The notes: generated by a model not told the origin, from the letters alone. Counted from the stretch's first letter, positions 34,004-43,729 are shown. The stretch: DNA of 58,211 nucleotides from Aliiglaciecola sp. CAU 1673 (GCF_029223185.1 NZ_JARHUG010000025.1:1-58211); one strand, 5' to 3'. Translations and numbers: made by a program.

Positions 34004-35629
34004 TTACTTGGTGCGCTGGAATTCGCTGCTGGCGTTCCATTTTGGCCAGTCATTTGAGGTAGCGATGTCATAGCCTACTTCAAACAGCATACGGGCGTCC
34101 TGCTCTACGCCACCAAAGTCCCAGCCTTCGCGGAACTGGTCACAGACCTGATGGTAGCAGCCGGTGACGATCACCTTGGTACGCTTGCGATAGTCAGCAG
34201 TGGCCTCATCCCAGGGCGTGCTGCCGCCTTTGGCATACAGCGCCGGGACGCCTTTTTTGGCAAAGCTGAAGTGATCTGAGCGGTAGTAGTAGCCGGCTTC
34301 CGGCCTGTCCTCCCGAGTCAAAGTACGACCCTGACGGCTGACCGCCTTTTCCAGGTATTTTTCCAGCTCTGATTTGCCCATGCCAACCACGGCCACATCC
34401 TTGGTACGACCGAGGATATTCATGGCGTCCATATTCAGGTTGGCCACGGTTTTATCCATGGGAATAACGGGATGCTCGGCATAATAGGCTGAACCGATCA
34501 GGCCCTGTTCTTCGGCGGTTACTGCCAGGAAGGTCACGGAGCGCTCAGGGGCTTTTTCTAATGAGGCAAACGCCTTGGCCATAGCCAGCAAAGAAGCGGT
34601 ACCGGTGGCGTTATCATGAGCGCCGTTATAAATCTGATCGCCTTCCTTGCTCTCGTCCTTACCTAAGTGATCCCAGTGAGCGGTGTAAATAATATGCTCA
34701 TCGGCTTTGCTGCTGCCCGGCAACGTCGCAATCACGTTATTACTGACGGAACGCTTAAGCTTGCTGTTGACCGTGACCGATGTGGTCAGCCCAAGGGCCT
34801 GATTAAACGGGCCTTGCTGGGCTTTGGCTTTCATTGCGGCAAAATCCTGACCCGCCTCAGCAAAAAGCTTTTGCGCTGCTTGCAGGCTGATCCAGCCTTC
34901 AACCGTCACCCTGGACGCATTGCCGTCGCTGCTGGCCAGGCTGTACTGAGGACCAGACCAACTGTTGGCCACCACTGACCAGCCGTAAGAGGCCGGGGCA
35001 TCTTCATGCACAATCAGCGCGCCGGCAGCGCCCTGACGACTGGCTTCTTCATATTTGTAAGTCCAGCGACCGTAATAGGTCATGGTTTTGCCCTGGAATT
35101 TACCACTGTCCGGTTTTTCAAAGCCCGGATCATTGACCAGAATCACCACGGTTTTGCCTTTTACATCAAGACCCTGGTAGTCATTCCAATTATATTCCGG
35201 GGCGTTAACCCCATAGCCTACAAACACCAGTTCAGAATCTTTCAAAGAAACCTGTTCTTTCTCATGTTTAGTGGCCACCACCATATTTTCTTTATAGGCC
35301 AGGGTTTGGCTGCCCAGCTGCAGGCTGACATTTGGATCGGCGGTGATTTCCAGTAGCTGTACCGGTTGCAGATAACTGTCGCCATTGCCTGGTTTAAGGC
35401 CCAGTTTTTTAAATTCCTTAACCAGAAAGTCGACCGTGCGCTCTTCGCCTACTGTGGTGGGCAAGCGGCCTTCAAATTCATCCGATGAAATAATCCGGGT
35501 GTAGTCTCGAAGGGTGTTGCTATCAATGCTTTGATAAACTTGTTCGAAAGACCCTTTATGGGTATCTGCCATCGCCTGCAGGCTAAGCGCCAATAACGCA
35601 GGAGAAAGCTTGAGGAAGGTATTTTGCAT
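34004..35629 (-). CDS. Exported M28-family metallopeptidase with PA domain
   Basis: 541 residues. Signal peptide ends near AMA (residue 21). A PA domain is inserted at about 130-250. The M28 zinc sites are AHWDHLG (near 325), HDNATGTASLLAMA (near 345) and the EEQGLIGS catalytic Glu region (near 380). M28 enzymes cut N-terminal amino acids or dipeptides. Length matches marine secreted aminopeptidases of this family. Monocistronic, with a hairpin immediately downstream. Confidence 0.93.
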   Translation of the reverse strand: MQNTFLKLSPALLALSLQAMADTHKGSFEQVYQSIDSNTLRDYTRIISSDEFEGRLPTTVGEERTVDFLVKEFKKLGLKPGNGDSYLQPVQLLEITADPNVSLQLGSQTLAYKENMVVATKHEKEQVSLKDSELVFVGYGVNAPEYNWNDYQGLDVKGKTVVILVNDPGFEKPDSGKFQGKTMTYYGRWTYKYEEASRQGAAGALIVHEDAPASYGWSVVANSWSGPQYSLASSDGNASRVTVEGWISLQAAQKLFAEAGQDFAAMKAKAQQGPFNQALGLTTSVTVNSKLKRSVSNNVIATLPGSSKADEHIIYTAHWDHLGKDESKEGDQIYNGAHDNATGTASLLAMAKAFASLEKAPERSVTFLAVTAEEQGLIGSAYYAEHPVIPMDKTVANLNMDAMNILGRTKDVAVVGMGKSELEKYLEKAVSRQGRTLTREDRPEAGYYYRSDHFSFAKKGVPALYAKGGSTPWDEATADYRKRTKVIVTGCYHQVCDQFREGWDFGGVEQDARMLFEVGYDIATSNDWPKWNASSEFQRTK

Positions 35630-35724
35630 TCTCTTCTCTTATCATAGGGTTTAAAATCCGCGCCCAGTATAAGAAACTCGGTCAGCCAAGACTAGCCTGA
35701 CCAAACAACAGTCCTAATTGCCCG

Positions 35725-36534
35725 ATGTCTGACCGTACTTCCCTACGTTTTGCCGATAGTCTGCCACAGCAGTGGCACACTGATTTCCTGGCGAGTGAGC
35801 CCTTCGCTCTGTTGGAGCGCCTTTTTCGCTTATCGGAGCATCAGGACTGGCCCGGTTGTGAATGGCTAACGCAGGCTGATTTGCCGGTCTCCTTTGCAAC
35901 ACAACAGAGCATTGACTTTGCCGGTCTGAGCTATGAAGAGTTTATTGCCCACCATGGACTGGTGCCCACCAGAGAGCATAACTGGCATGACTTATTTAAT
36001 GCTTTGGTGTGGCGCCAGTTTCCGCGTAGCAAAGAAGCGCTGAATCTATTGCATATGGCCGATATCCAAAAGCACGGCGCCAAGCAGCGCACGCCCAGGC
36101 GCAACCGTATTACCCATTTCGATGAATGTGGTGTGCTGTTGGCTTATAGCAACGAGGATATTCCCCGAGCCCTCAGTCAACACCAATGGCAGACTGCCAT
36201 GGTGGATAAGCGTCATGCCTGGGGAAACGAAGTAAAGGCTTTCGTGTTTGGTCATGCCAACTATGAAATGCTGCTAAATCCCTATATTGGACTTACCGGT
36301 AAATGGCTGGGTATAGCGGTGGAACCAGGATTTTTCGATGAAAAGGAAGAGGCGCAACTGAGGCATTTGGATAATGCCTTACACATCAGGTTGCAAGAAC
36401 AGGACTGCCTGGCACATAAGGGCGCCTTGCACCCTTTGCCGCTTTTGGGGGTTCCCGGCTGGTGGCCGGCCAATGAATCGCCGGCCTTTTACGATAATCA
36501 GTCTTACTTTATGCCTAAACCTACCAGACGATAG
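35725..36534 (+). CDS. DUF3025 protein
   Basis: 269 residues, soluble. Conserved DUF3025 features include HNWHDLFNALVWRQFPRSK near 88-106 and HFDECGVLLA near 130. No catalytic assignment is known to me. Its end overlaps the convergent Yip1-family gene by 14 bases. Common in gammaproteobacteria as a single gene. Confidence 0.85.
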   Translation: MSDRTSLRFADSLPQQWHTDFLASEPFALLERLFRLSEHQDWPGCEWLTQADLPVSFATQQSIDFAGLSYEEFIAHHGLVPTREHNWHDLFNALVWRQFPRSKEALNLLHMADIQKHGAKQRTPRRNRITHFDECGVLLAYSNEDIPRALSQHQWQTAMVDKRHAWGNEVKAFVFGHANYEMLLNPYIGLTGKWLGIAVEPGFFDEKEEAQLRHLDNALHIRLQEQDCLAHKGALHPLPLLGVPGWWPANESPAFYDNQSYFMPKPTRR

Positions 36535-37225
36535 CAATGCTCCACAGGCCCCAAATCACCACATAGGGGCCGATGGCAATATTCCAGGCAGTGTTGCTTC
36601 GAATGTTGGTCCATTTGGTGATGGCTACGGCGATTAAATAAATGCTCCAGAAACTTTCCAGGCGGATCACCTGGGCCAGCGTAAACCAAGGGGAGTCCAT
36701 GGGCACTGACAGCCAGTAGGACAATGAAGTCACGCTTAGCTGTGCCGGTGGGAATTGGTCGTTGCCGCTAAGCACCAGGATCAGCAAGCTCAACATATTG
36801 CCCACCACGGCCGGTAGGGAAACCCACCACATCAGACCAAACCAATCAGCAAAGCCATGTACCTGCTCTTGATCCATTCGTGCCATGGTGTTTAGGTACA
36901 TGGCTTGTAATGCATTCAGGGCGATTAAGCCCAAAGCCGATGTGAACAGCGTTAGGGTGATCATTCCGCCCGGGGTGAGATTGCGGCGCACATTCTCCTG
37001 TTCGGCGGGGCTGATATCGGCAAACTGCTGGCTGATGATAAAGTCCCGATACCATTCGAAATCGACCACGTTGAAATAGATAAAGGCTGGCAATACGCTC
37101 ATCAGCATCAGTAGCAAGAAAGGGATCCATGACCAATTATTGGCGCGGGCCAGGGTGGCGAATACCTGATTAGGCTTGAATAACACCGCATAACAGGCGG
37201 TAAATGGGTCGTTGACGCTACGCAT
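36521..37225 (-). CDS. Yip1-family membrane protein
   Basis: 234 residues, about five hydrophobic segments; NPFTACY-like opening (NDPFTACYAVLFKPNQVFAT) and the later NALQAMYLNTMARM are typical of bacterial Yip1-domain proteins. Function is unclear in bacteria. It is divergent from the ABC exporter genes. Confidence 0.82.
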   Translation of the reverse strand: MRSVNDPFTACYAVLFKPNQVFATLARANNWSWIPFLLLMLMSVLPAFIYFNVVDFEWYRDFIISQQFADISPAEQENVRRNLTPGGMITLTLFTSALGLIALNALQAMYLNTMARMDQEQVHGFADWFGLMWWVSLPAVVGNMLSLLILVLSGNDQFPPAQLSVTSLSYWLSVPMDSPWFTLAQVIRLESFWSIYLIAVAITKWTNIRSNTAWNIAIGPYVVIWGLWSIAIVW

Positions 37226-37344
37226 TTTGTTTCATTCTGAGGAACGCATATGTGTATTGTTACAAAATTTCGTTGAAAAAACCTTTAGTTATGGCAAGTC
37301 TATGCACTGAATTTTGACTTCCCAACGGCCGCAAAGGATGACCG

Positions 37345-38148
37345 ATGATCGAAATTAAAGGATTGGCAAAGAAGTTTGCCGTGCCTAATCCCAAGAAACT
37401 GTCGGAGCAGGAGCGCAAAGATCCGAGGCTCAAAGGCCGTTTTTTCCACTCGGTGCAAGATGTGAGCTTTGCCTGTGGCAAAGGTCAGGTTTTGGGCTTG
37501 TTGGGACCCAATGGTGCCGGCAAGACCACCACCTTACGTATTCTCTCAACGGCCCTTAAACCGAGCGCCGGCATGGTTGAAGTCAATGGCGTAGATGTGT
37601 TGTCGCAGCCCTTGTTGGCACGTCAGAAACTGGGCTTTTTGTCAGGTGCCACCGGTTTATATGGCCGTTTAACGGGTAGGGAAAACATTGCCTATTTCGG
37701 TCGTCTGCATGGTGTTCCGGAAGCCCGTATTCTGCAGCGTATTGAAGAGTTGGCCACGTTACTGGATATGCACGCATTTCTCGATAGACGCTGTGAAAGC
37801 TATTCCTCCGGGATGAAACAGCGTACTGCCATTGCCCGCGCAGTGATCCATGAACCCGAAGCGGTGATCCTCGATGAACCCACCACGGGGCTCGATATTA
37901 TGGCGACGCAAACAGTGTTGGATTTTATCCGACGACTCAAAGATGAGGGCATTCCGGTCATTTTCTCCACTCATCATCTGGATGAAGTAGAAGAGCTTTG
38001 TGATCGGGTGACGGTAATTGATCAGGGTTTGACGCGCTTTGATGGGGATCTTGCCAGTTTCCAGGCATTGTCGGGGGACAACTTACATAAAGCATTCCTG
38101 ACATGTTTGGGGAAAGTCGAGCCGCTTCATCAGCAAGGAGCAGCATAA
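37345..38148 (+). CDS. natA: ABC exporter ATP-binding protein, NatA type
   Basis: 267 residues. Walker A is GPNGAGKTTT (near 56-65), signature SYSSGMKQRTAIARA (near 152), Walker B AVILDEPTTGLD, H-loop STHHLDE. An insertion near residues 15-30 (PKKLSEQERKDP) is typical of NatA proteins that work with NatB to export sodium. The stop overlaps the natB start (TAATG). Confidence 0.9.
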   Translation: MIEIKGLAKKFAVPNPKKLSEQERKDPRLKGRFFHSVQDVSFACGKGQVLGLLGPNGAGKTTTLRILSTALKPSAGMVEVNGVDVLSQPLLARQKLGFLSGATGLYGRLTGRENIAYFGRLHGVPEARILQRIEELATLLDMHAFLDRRCESYSSGMKQRTAIARAVIHEPEAVILDEPTTGLDIMATQTVLDFIRRLKDEGIPVIFSTHHLDEVEELCDRVTVIDQGLTRFDGDLASFQALSGDNLHKAFLTCLGKVEPLHQQGAA

Positions 38149-39341
38149 TGTGGTTGGTATTTAGAAAAGAGCTGATGGAACTGCTGCGGGATCGCAAAAC
38201 CCTGTTTTTTATGATTGCCATGCCCATTCTGTTATTCCCACTGATTTTTGGCGCGGTGGCATTTTTTACCAGCAAAGCTGTGGAAGATGCACAAAGTAAG
38301 GTGCTGCATTATGTGATTGAAGGCGCGGAGTATGCGCCACTGCTTTCTGAAGCGTTAAGGGAAAGTAGTGAATTCAGCGAACTATCTGGAGAAACAGGCA
38401 GTGACTACAAGGTCCTGATCCGTGAAGAAAAACTGGATTTTGTGATCACTGTTGAGGCCAATTATGCCGAGCCGCTGTTAGAGGGCGGACAAAGCAAAGT
38501 GGTGCTTATTTATAATGATGCCGGACTGAATTTGGTACAGAGGCGGGTGCAGGCGCTGATTGATAAGGAAGTGGAAGACAAACGTCGTCTTGCCTTTGAG
38601 CAGCTTTCGTTGAGTGAAAGTCAGCAACAAGCGCTGCTCTCGCCGATTGTGCTGGAAAAACAAGATGTTGCAGATAAGCGTGAAAACTGGGGCGAGAAGA
38701 TCGGCGGCCTTATTCCCTATATCGTCTTTATCTTGTGTTTGCAGGGAGCGATGTATCCCGCAACCGATCTGGGTGCCGGTGAGAAGGAACGAGGCACCCT
38801 GGAAACGCTGCTGATTTCGCCTATCCCAAGGCATAAGCTGGTGCTGGGTAAGTTTCTGACCATTGCTTTAGCCGGTGTCACATCGGCCCTCATTACCGTG
38901 ACCAGCATGGCCTTGTGGGGACTGGTATTGGGGCAGGGTATGGCATTGACCTTTGTATCGGAATTTATGGGGGCCATTGGTGCGCTGGACTTTGTGCTGA
39001 TGTTTCTGATGTTGATCCCTGTAGTGGCTATTTTTGCCTCTATGCTGCTGAGCCTGTCCATCTACGCCAGCAGTTTTAAAGAAGCGCAAAGCTATATGGG
39101 TGGCATGATGTTTTTGGTGATTCTGCCTATCGTGCTGGCTACCTTACCGGGTGTCACGCTTGATGGTGGCTGGGCATGGGTGCCCATTACCAATGTGGCA
39201 TTGGCCATTAAGGAACTGATTAAGGGCACTATGGATTATTTCGCATTGGTGGGCATTTTCGGCTCAACCCTGGTGATTGCCTCAGCCATGATCGCTTTTT
39301 GTGTGTTTTGGTTTAATCGTGAGCGGGTATTGTTTCGTTAA
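38148..39341 (+). CDS. natB: ABC-2 type exporter permease, NatB type
   Basis: 397 residues. TM1 follows the start MWLVFRKELMELLRDRKTLF, a large external domain covers about 45-190, then five TM segments with the EKERGTLETLLISPI-like block near 220. The ATG at 38148 (AAGGAG upstream) overlaps the natA stop by one base; a longer frame to 38103 lies within natA. Exports sodium or an organic compound with NatA; substrate not proven. Confidence 0.9.
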   Translation: MWLVFRKELMELLRDRKTLFFMIAMPILLFPLIFGAVAFFTSKAVEDAQSKVLHYVIEGAEYAPLLSEALRESSEFSELSGETGSDYKVLIREEKLDFVITVEANYAEPLLEGGQSKVVLIYNDAGLNLVQRRVQALIDKEVEDKRRLAFEQLSLSESQQQALLSPIVLEKQDVADKRENWGEKIGGLIPYIVFILCLQGAMYPATDLGAGEKERGTLETLLISPIPRHKLVLGKFLTIALAGVTSALITVTSMALWGLVLGQGMALTFVSEFMGAIGALDFVLMFLMLIPVVAIFASMLLSLSIYASSFKEAQSYMGGMMFLVILPIVLATLPGVTLDGGWAWVPITNVALAIKELIKGTMDYFALVGIFGSTLVIASAMIAFCVFWFNRERVLFR

Positions 39342-39362
39342 CTTTTGAGACGGAGTGTAATC

Positions 39363-39992
39363 TTGGGCATTGAAAATCTGTGGTTGTTTGTTTTGGCCGG
39401 GATCATGCTGAATATTCTGCCTGGTCCGGACTCTCTTTATGTCGCCACCAGAGCGGGTACACAAGGATTTAAGGCCGGCTCCATGGCAGCCCTGGGAATT
39501 GGTGCCGGGACTATGGTGCATGTCAGTGCCGCAGCGTTGGGCTTGTCTGCGATTTTGGCTACCTCAGCCATGGCCTTCACCCTGATTAAATGGGTGGGGT
39601 GCTTGTATCTGCTGTACATCGGCATCAGCATGTTGCTCGCAAGAACCAAGCCCTCAGCATCTGGTGCCTTGCACCTTTCTCAAGAAAGCATGGGAAAAAT
39701 ATTCTCACAGGGTTTTCTGACCAATGTGTTGAATCCCAAAGTGGCGTTGTTTTTCCTGGCCTTTGTGCCTCAGTACATTAGTGCAGAAGCACCAAGCAAA
39801 ATGTCGGCGTTTTTGTTGCTCGGATTGATTTTCAACCTCAATGGTATGATCTGGTGCCATCTTTTAGCCTGGGGGGCGTCTTCTGCCGGACAGCGTCTTC
39901 GTGGCAATAGCGCGCTAAACGTATGGCTGTCAAAAGCCGTCGGTGGCTTGTTTTGTTATTTCGGGATTAAATTGGCGCTGAGCGAGAAGTAA
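39363..39992 (+). CDS. LysE/RhtB family amino acid exporter
   Basis: 209 residues with six hydrophobic segments. LNILPGPDSLYVATRA near 15-30 and GFLTNVLNPKVALFFLAFVP near 120-140 are diagnostic for LysE/RhtB. Start TTG at 39363 is favoured by GGAG eight bases upstream; a further in-frame TTG at 39345 lacks a site. It follows natB by 21 bases and may be in the same transcript. Confidence 0.88.
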   Translation: MGIENLWLFVLAGIMLNILPGPDSLYVATRAGTQGFKAGSMAALGIGAGTMVHVSAAALGLSAILATSAMAFTLIKWVGCLYLLYIGISMLLARTKPSASGALHLSQESMGKIFSQGFLTNVLNPKVALFFLAFVPQYISAEAPSKMSAFLLLGLIFNLNGMIWCHLLAWGASSAGQRLRGNSALNVWLSKAVGGLFCYFGIKLALSEK

Positions 39993-40083
39993 AGATTAAG
40001 GCCCTTGCTGCTGTCCCTGATTGGTCAGGCAGAGATTGGGGCTGGCATGCTCGGTCCCCCCTGGATGGAAAATGAAGGTCTCC

Positions 40084-40917
40084 ATGAACAGGCTGCAGTC
40101 AGCCTCCCTTAAGGGTACCAATATGTATCACCTGCAGACTCAAATTGCTCAGGCACTTAGCAAAGGCAACGCCATGTACCTGATGCTATTGCCAACGCTG
40201 GCACTGTTGATTTACTGCCTCGGTCACACGTTGATCCTGAGCGAACCTTGGCAAATAGCTGCCAGCTTTGCCTGGAGCTTGTCACACGGCCTGGCGGTAT
40301 CAACACTACTTTTCAGTTTGCGATATATGCCGACCGGTCTTAGCTGGCGGCGCGTCACTGTCATGTTTATGTTACCTGTACTGTCATCTTCTTTGTCTTA
40401 TTTACTTATTGCAGCACTGTTTTGGCAGCCACTGCAGTGGGTACATGACTATGTGTCCTTGAGCCTGTACCTCTTAATGAGCTTGTTTTCTATTGGACTG
40501 ACCCAAGTCACGCCTGGCAAGTGCTGGCTGACCCTGGATTTTGGTAGTCACAAGAAAATGATTCCCCTGAATAAGGTCGTGGCCGTGCACGGCGCCAGGA
40601 ATTATCTGGAATTGGAAGTGTCAGGCCTGCAAAACCAGGGGGTGTTGCGTGATACTCTGGAAAATTTCAGCCATCAGTATGCAGGGACATTTCTCCGGGT
40701 GCATCGCTCACACTTGGTCAATCCCAAAACCATAGTGGATGTGATCAAGGGGCCTCGGGGGAATTTGCTGCTTGTATTGCAGAACACCAGTCGCGTACCG
40801 GTTTCACCTGGCTATCGGGATGCACTATGGCAAGCACTTAATTTGGTCCCAGGGCAGGAAGATTGGTCCCAAACGGCTTTCCTTCAGGTAGCAGCGAGGC
40901 AGAATCAGGGGGCCTAA
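40084..40917 (+). CDS. LytTR DNA-binding protein with membrane N-terminus
   Basis: 277 residues from the ATG at 40084 (AAGG six bases upstream); ATGs at 40072 and 40123 are alternatives. Four hydrophobic segments at about 30-140 are followed by a LytTR domain (about 165-260: LNKVVAVHGARNYLELEV, LRVHRSHLVNPKTI). Such proteins act as membrane-tethered transcription factors, often on neighbouring genes. An exported NTF2-like gene starts 23 bases downstream. Confidence 0.82.
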   Translation: MNRLQSASLKGTNMYHLQTQIAQALSKGNAMYLMLLPTLALLIYCLGHTLILSEPWQIAASFAWSLSHGLAVSTLLFSLRYMPTGLSWRRVTVMFMLPVLSSSLSYLLIAALFWQPLQWVHDYVSLSLYLLMSLFSIGLTQVTPGKCWLTLDFGSHKKMIPLNKVVAVHGARNYLELEVSGLQNQGVLRDTLENFSHQYAGTFLRVHRSHLVNPKTIVDVIKGPRGNLLLVLQNTSRVPVSPGYRDALWQALNLVPGQEDWSQTAFLQVAARQNQGA

Positions 40918-40940
40918 ACTATCTTATTCAAGGAGCCCCT

Positions 40941-41399
40941 ATGCGTATTAAACTCATCGTTGTAACCAACTGCCTGTTACTCAATTACCCTGTACTTGCG
41001 GATGCATTGGAGCAAGACAAGAAGATCTTGCGCCACATGAAAGAAGTGCTCTGGCCCCAGGCCTATCGGGAGCAGGATGTGGACCTACTTGACAAAATTC
41101 TGGCTGCCAATTTCGTCATGATTGACAGTCAAGGGAATTGGACCGATAAGGCCATCGAACTGGCGGACCTACCCAGCTATGCCTGGCCTCATGAGCAGTT
41201 TCACTATGAGATCAAGCGCCTGGAAATCTTTGGTGATGACAGCGCTATTGTCGCCGGTGAAGGCAGGGCAAAGGGACAGGGCAAGGAAGGGCCTTATTGT
41301 CTTCGTTATCAATCTACCAATGTGCTGTACAAAGAACACCATCAGTGGCGCGCGGTGAGCTCCCATGTATCGGGAGTACAAACCGCTTGCACCGATTGA
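40941..41399 (+). CDS. Exported NTF2-like (DUF4440-type) protein
   Basis: 152 residues, signal peptide MRIKLIVVTNCLLLNYPVLA, then an NTF2-like fold (DVDLLDKILAANFVMIDSQG, IKRLEIFGDDSAIVAGEG). AAGGAG precedes the ATG at 40941. Likely cotranscribed with the LytTR gene; enzymatic role unknown. Confidence 0.75.
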   Translation: MRIKLIVVTNCLLLNYPVLADALEQDKKILRHMKEVLWPQAYREQDVDLLDKILAANFVMIDSQGNWTDKAIELADLPSYAWPHEQFHYEIKRLEIFGDDSAIVAGEGRAKGQGKEGPYCLRYQSTNVLYKEHHQWRAVSSHVSGVQTACTD

Positions 41400-41426
41400 C
41401 TTGGCAAGTATAAAGCAATCAAAACT

Positions 41427-41482
41427 TTCCTTGTGATGACATTTCCCGGCATACTCTTGCAGAGAAATGTCATCACAAGGAA
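41427..41482 (+). promoter_or_regulatory. 19-bp inverted repeat covering the SPFH ribosome binding site
   Basis: Perfect 19-bp arms: 41427-41445 (TTCCTTGTGATGACATTTC) and 41464-41482, with an 18-base loop. The right arm contains AAGGAA, which ends seven bases before the ATG at 41489 of the SPFH gene. If transcribed, the hairpin would bury the ribosome site; as DNA it would be a spaced operator. Confidence 0.75.
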
Positions 41483-41488
41483 TAGTCA

Positions 41489-42430
41489 ATGAACCCATTG
41501 CTGGAATACCTGTTTTCCATCGAATTCTTCTTTATCCTCTTTATCCTGGTTTTACTTAAGACCTCGATTATCTTTGTGCCCCAGAATATGGCCTATGTGA
41601 TCGAACGTTTTGGACGCTTTCAGTCTTCCCGTGAAGCCGGTTTAAACTTTATCGTCCCCTTTATTGACAAGGTGGCGGCCAAGCGCTCGCTGAAGGAGCA
41701 AGCGGTGGATGTACCCGAACAAAGTGCCATCACCCGTGACAATATTTCCCTAAGAGTGGATGGAGTACTGTATTTCCGAGTACTTGACCCCTACAAGGCG
41801 ACCTATGGTGTAGACGACTATATTTTTGCAGTAACCCAGTTGGCGCAAACGACTATGCGTTCTGAATTAGGCAAGATGGAATTGGACAAAACCTTCGAAG
41901 AGCGTGACTTGCTGAACACCAATATCGTGCGTTCGATTAACGAAGCGTCCGGTCCTTGGGGTATCCAGGTAATGCGTTATGAAATTAAGGACATCGTGCC
42001 GCCGATGTCGGTAATGGAAGCCATGGAAGCCCAGATGAAAGCCGAACGGGTTAAGCGTGCGCAGATCCTGGAGTCTGAGGGCGATCGCCAGGCGGCCATT
42101 AACCGTGCCGAGGGTGAAAAGCAATCCGTGGTGTTGGCGGCCGAAGCGGACAAATCCGAACAAATCCTGCGCGCGGAGGGTGAAGCCCAGGCTATTCTGG
42201 CAGTGGCCAAAGCCCAGGCTGAAGCTTTAAGAATGGTGGGTGAGCAGGCCAACACTGAGGATGGCCAAAAAGCCATACAGCTGGAGTTAGCGACCAAGGC
42301 TATCGAAGCCAAGAAAGCCATCGCCAAAGAGTCCAGTATTGTGCTGCTGCCAGATCAGGCCAGTGATGCTGCCAATGTGGTGGCTCAAGCCATGACTATC
42401 ATCAATAAGATGGGCGGCAAAAACGCATGA
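41489..42430 (+). CDS. qmcA: SPFH/Band 7 protein, QmcA/paraslipin type
   Basis: 313 residues: one N-terminal TM (about 8-30), the SPFH domain (about 30-190: VERFGRF-like VIERFGRFQSSREAGLNF, ERDLLNTNIV), then an Ala/Glu-rich coiled coil (AEGEKQSVVLAAEADKSEQI) and IVLLPDQ. It forms membrane microdomain scaffolds. It overlaps the NfeD-type gene by 4 bases, the usual SPFH-NfeD pairing. Its ribosome site is within a large inverted repeat. Confidence 0.92.
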   Translation: MNPLLEYLFSIEFFFILFILVLLKTSIIFVPQNMAYVIERFGRFQSSREAGLNFIVPFIDKVAAKRSLKEQAVDVPEQSAITRDNISLRVDGVLYFRVLDPYKATYGVDDYIFAVTQLAQTTMRSELGKMELDKTFEERDLLNTNIVRSINEASGPWGIQVMRYEIKDIVPPMSVMEAMEAQMKAERVKRAQILESEGDRQAAINRAEGEKQSVVLAAEADKSEQILRAEGEAQAILAVAKAQAEALRMVGEQANTEDGQKAIQLELATKAIEAKKAIAKESSIVLLPDQASDAANVVAQAMTIINKMGGKNA

Positions 42431-42885
42431 TAGCTTTTTTTGAAGCGCATATTGCGCAGATGTTTGTCGTTATCGGGCTGGCGTTACTGGCCCTTGAAAT
42501 CGCTATTTTGGGCTTCAGCACCTTTGTCTTTTTCTTTGTCGGCGCCGCCACCTTGTTAACCGGTGGCCTGATGTATCTGGGCATACTGGAGGAAAACCTG
42601 CTACAGGGGATTGCCGGTGTGGCGGTGCTTTCCTCGGTGCTGGCCGCTTTGTTGTGGAAGCCTCTTAAGGCCATGCAAAAAGAGGTGGTGAAAACGTCGG
42701 TACAGCAGGATTTTATCGGTGAACAGTTTCGCCTCAGTGCTGCTATCGGCCCCGATCAGGATGGCAGTGAGAAGTATTCGGGTATTCATTGGGTGGTTCG
42801 AAGCAACTCTCATATTGATGCTCATGCCTTGGTGCGCATCAAGGCGGTAAGTGTCGGGGTGCTGGAAGTTGAGCCTTGCGAATAA
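42427..42885 (+). CDS. NfeD-family membrane protein
   Basis: 152 residues: three to four hydrophobic segments in the first 80 residues and a C-terminal OB-fold (about 90-150, QQDFIGEQFRLSA, VRIKAVSVGVLEVEP). It is the short NfeD form, without a ClpP-like protease domain, and pairs with the upstream SPFH protein to build or regulate the membrane complex. Confidence 0.9.
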   Translation: MIAFFEAHIAQMFVVIGLALLALEIAILGFSTFVFFFVGAATLLTGGLMYLGILEENLLQGIAGVAVLSSVLAALLWKPLKAMQKEVVKTSVQQDFIGEQFRLSAAIGPDQDGSEKYSGIHWVVRSNSHIDAHALVRIKAVSVGVLEVEPCE

Positions 42886-42985
42886 GTGGGCCATAGAAAT
42901 GATTTTACTGTCGGTGAAAATTGGCAGTAGAGCTTTGCGATGTGCCATAGTGGATCAGCATGATCATGCGTGAGGAACGTTCGCA

Positions 42986-43729
42986 ATGTTAAAAATGATG
43001 GTGAGTCTTCCTACCTTCTTCATTTGTGGCTTTTCCTTTATGGCTCAGGCCAAGGAAATCGATGTCGCCTTTGGCTGGAGTAAGCCTCCCTACGTGATAG
43101 AAAAAGAAGAGCGTGGCTTCGAGCTGGAGCTGGTGCGCAATGTGCTGAAGCGCCTCGATTTGGATATGAATCCCGTCTTTGTGCCCTTCGGCCGTTCCCA
43201 TTATTTGTTGAAAATGGGCAAGGTGGAGGCCGCAGTTACCCTCAAGGAAAGCATGGATGTGGGCGAAGCCCATTTAAGCGACATCTATATCAATTATCAC
43301 AATGTCGCCATTAGCCTAAAGGGCCGTGACATCGTGATTAATGCGGTGAATGATTTGTTTCCTCACTCAGTGGTGGCTTTCCAAAATGCCAGTGTGGTGC
43401 TCGGTGATGAATTCAGTCAGATCAGCGAGGGAGCCCGCTTCTACCTTGAAATGCCTGATCAATCGAAACAAGTAGAGATGTTGCTACGGGCAAAGACCGA
43501 TGTGGTGGTGATGGATGTCAACATTTTTAATTACCTTAGCCGTCATCTCACCGGCAGACCCTTTATGGACAATGTTGTTGTACATGAGATCTTCCCTGCC
43601 ACCCGATACCGGGTTGGCTTTGTGGATGCACAGGTCCGTGACGCATTTAATCGCGAGTTAGCTGCTTACCGCGAATCGCCCGAGTATCAGGCGCTTGTGG
43701 ATAAATACGAATTTATTCTGGCCAATTAG
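42986..43729 (+). CDS. Periplasmic solute-binding protein (SBP_bac_3 type)
   Basis: 247 residues. Signal peptide ends AQA (about residue 22). The mature start KEIDVAFGWSKPPYVIEKEE is typical of family-3 amino acid binding proteins, and the FNRELAAYRESPEYQALVDK tail is typical too. No ABC permease or ATPase genes are near, so it could act as an orphan sensor subunit. Converges on the next gene with a 4-base overlap. Confidence 0.82.
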   Translation: MLKMMVSLPTFFICGFSFMAQAKEIDVAFGWSKPPYVIEKEERGFELELVRNVLKRLDLDMNPVFVPFGRSHYLLKMGKVEAAVTLKESMDVGEAHLSDIYINYHNVAISLKGRDIVINAVNDLFPHSVVAFQNASVVLGDEFSQISEGARFYLEMPDQSKQVEMLLRAKTDVVVMDVNIFNYLSRHLTGRPFMDNVVVHEIFPATRYRVGFVDAQVRDAFNRELAAYRESPEYQALVDKYEFILAN

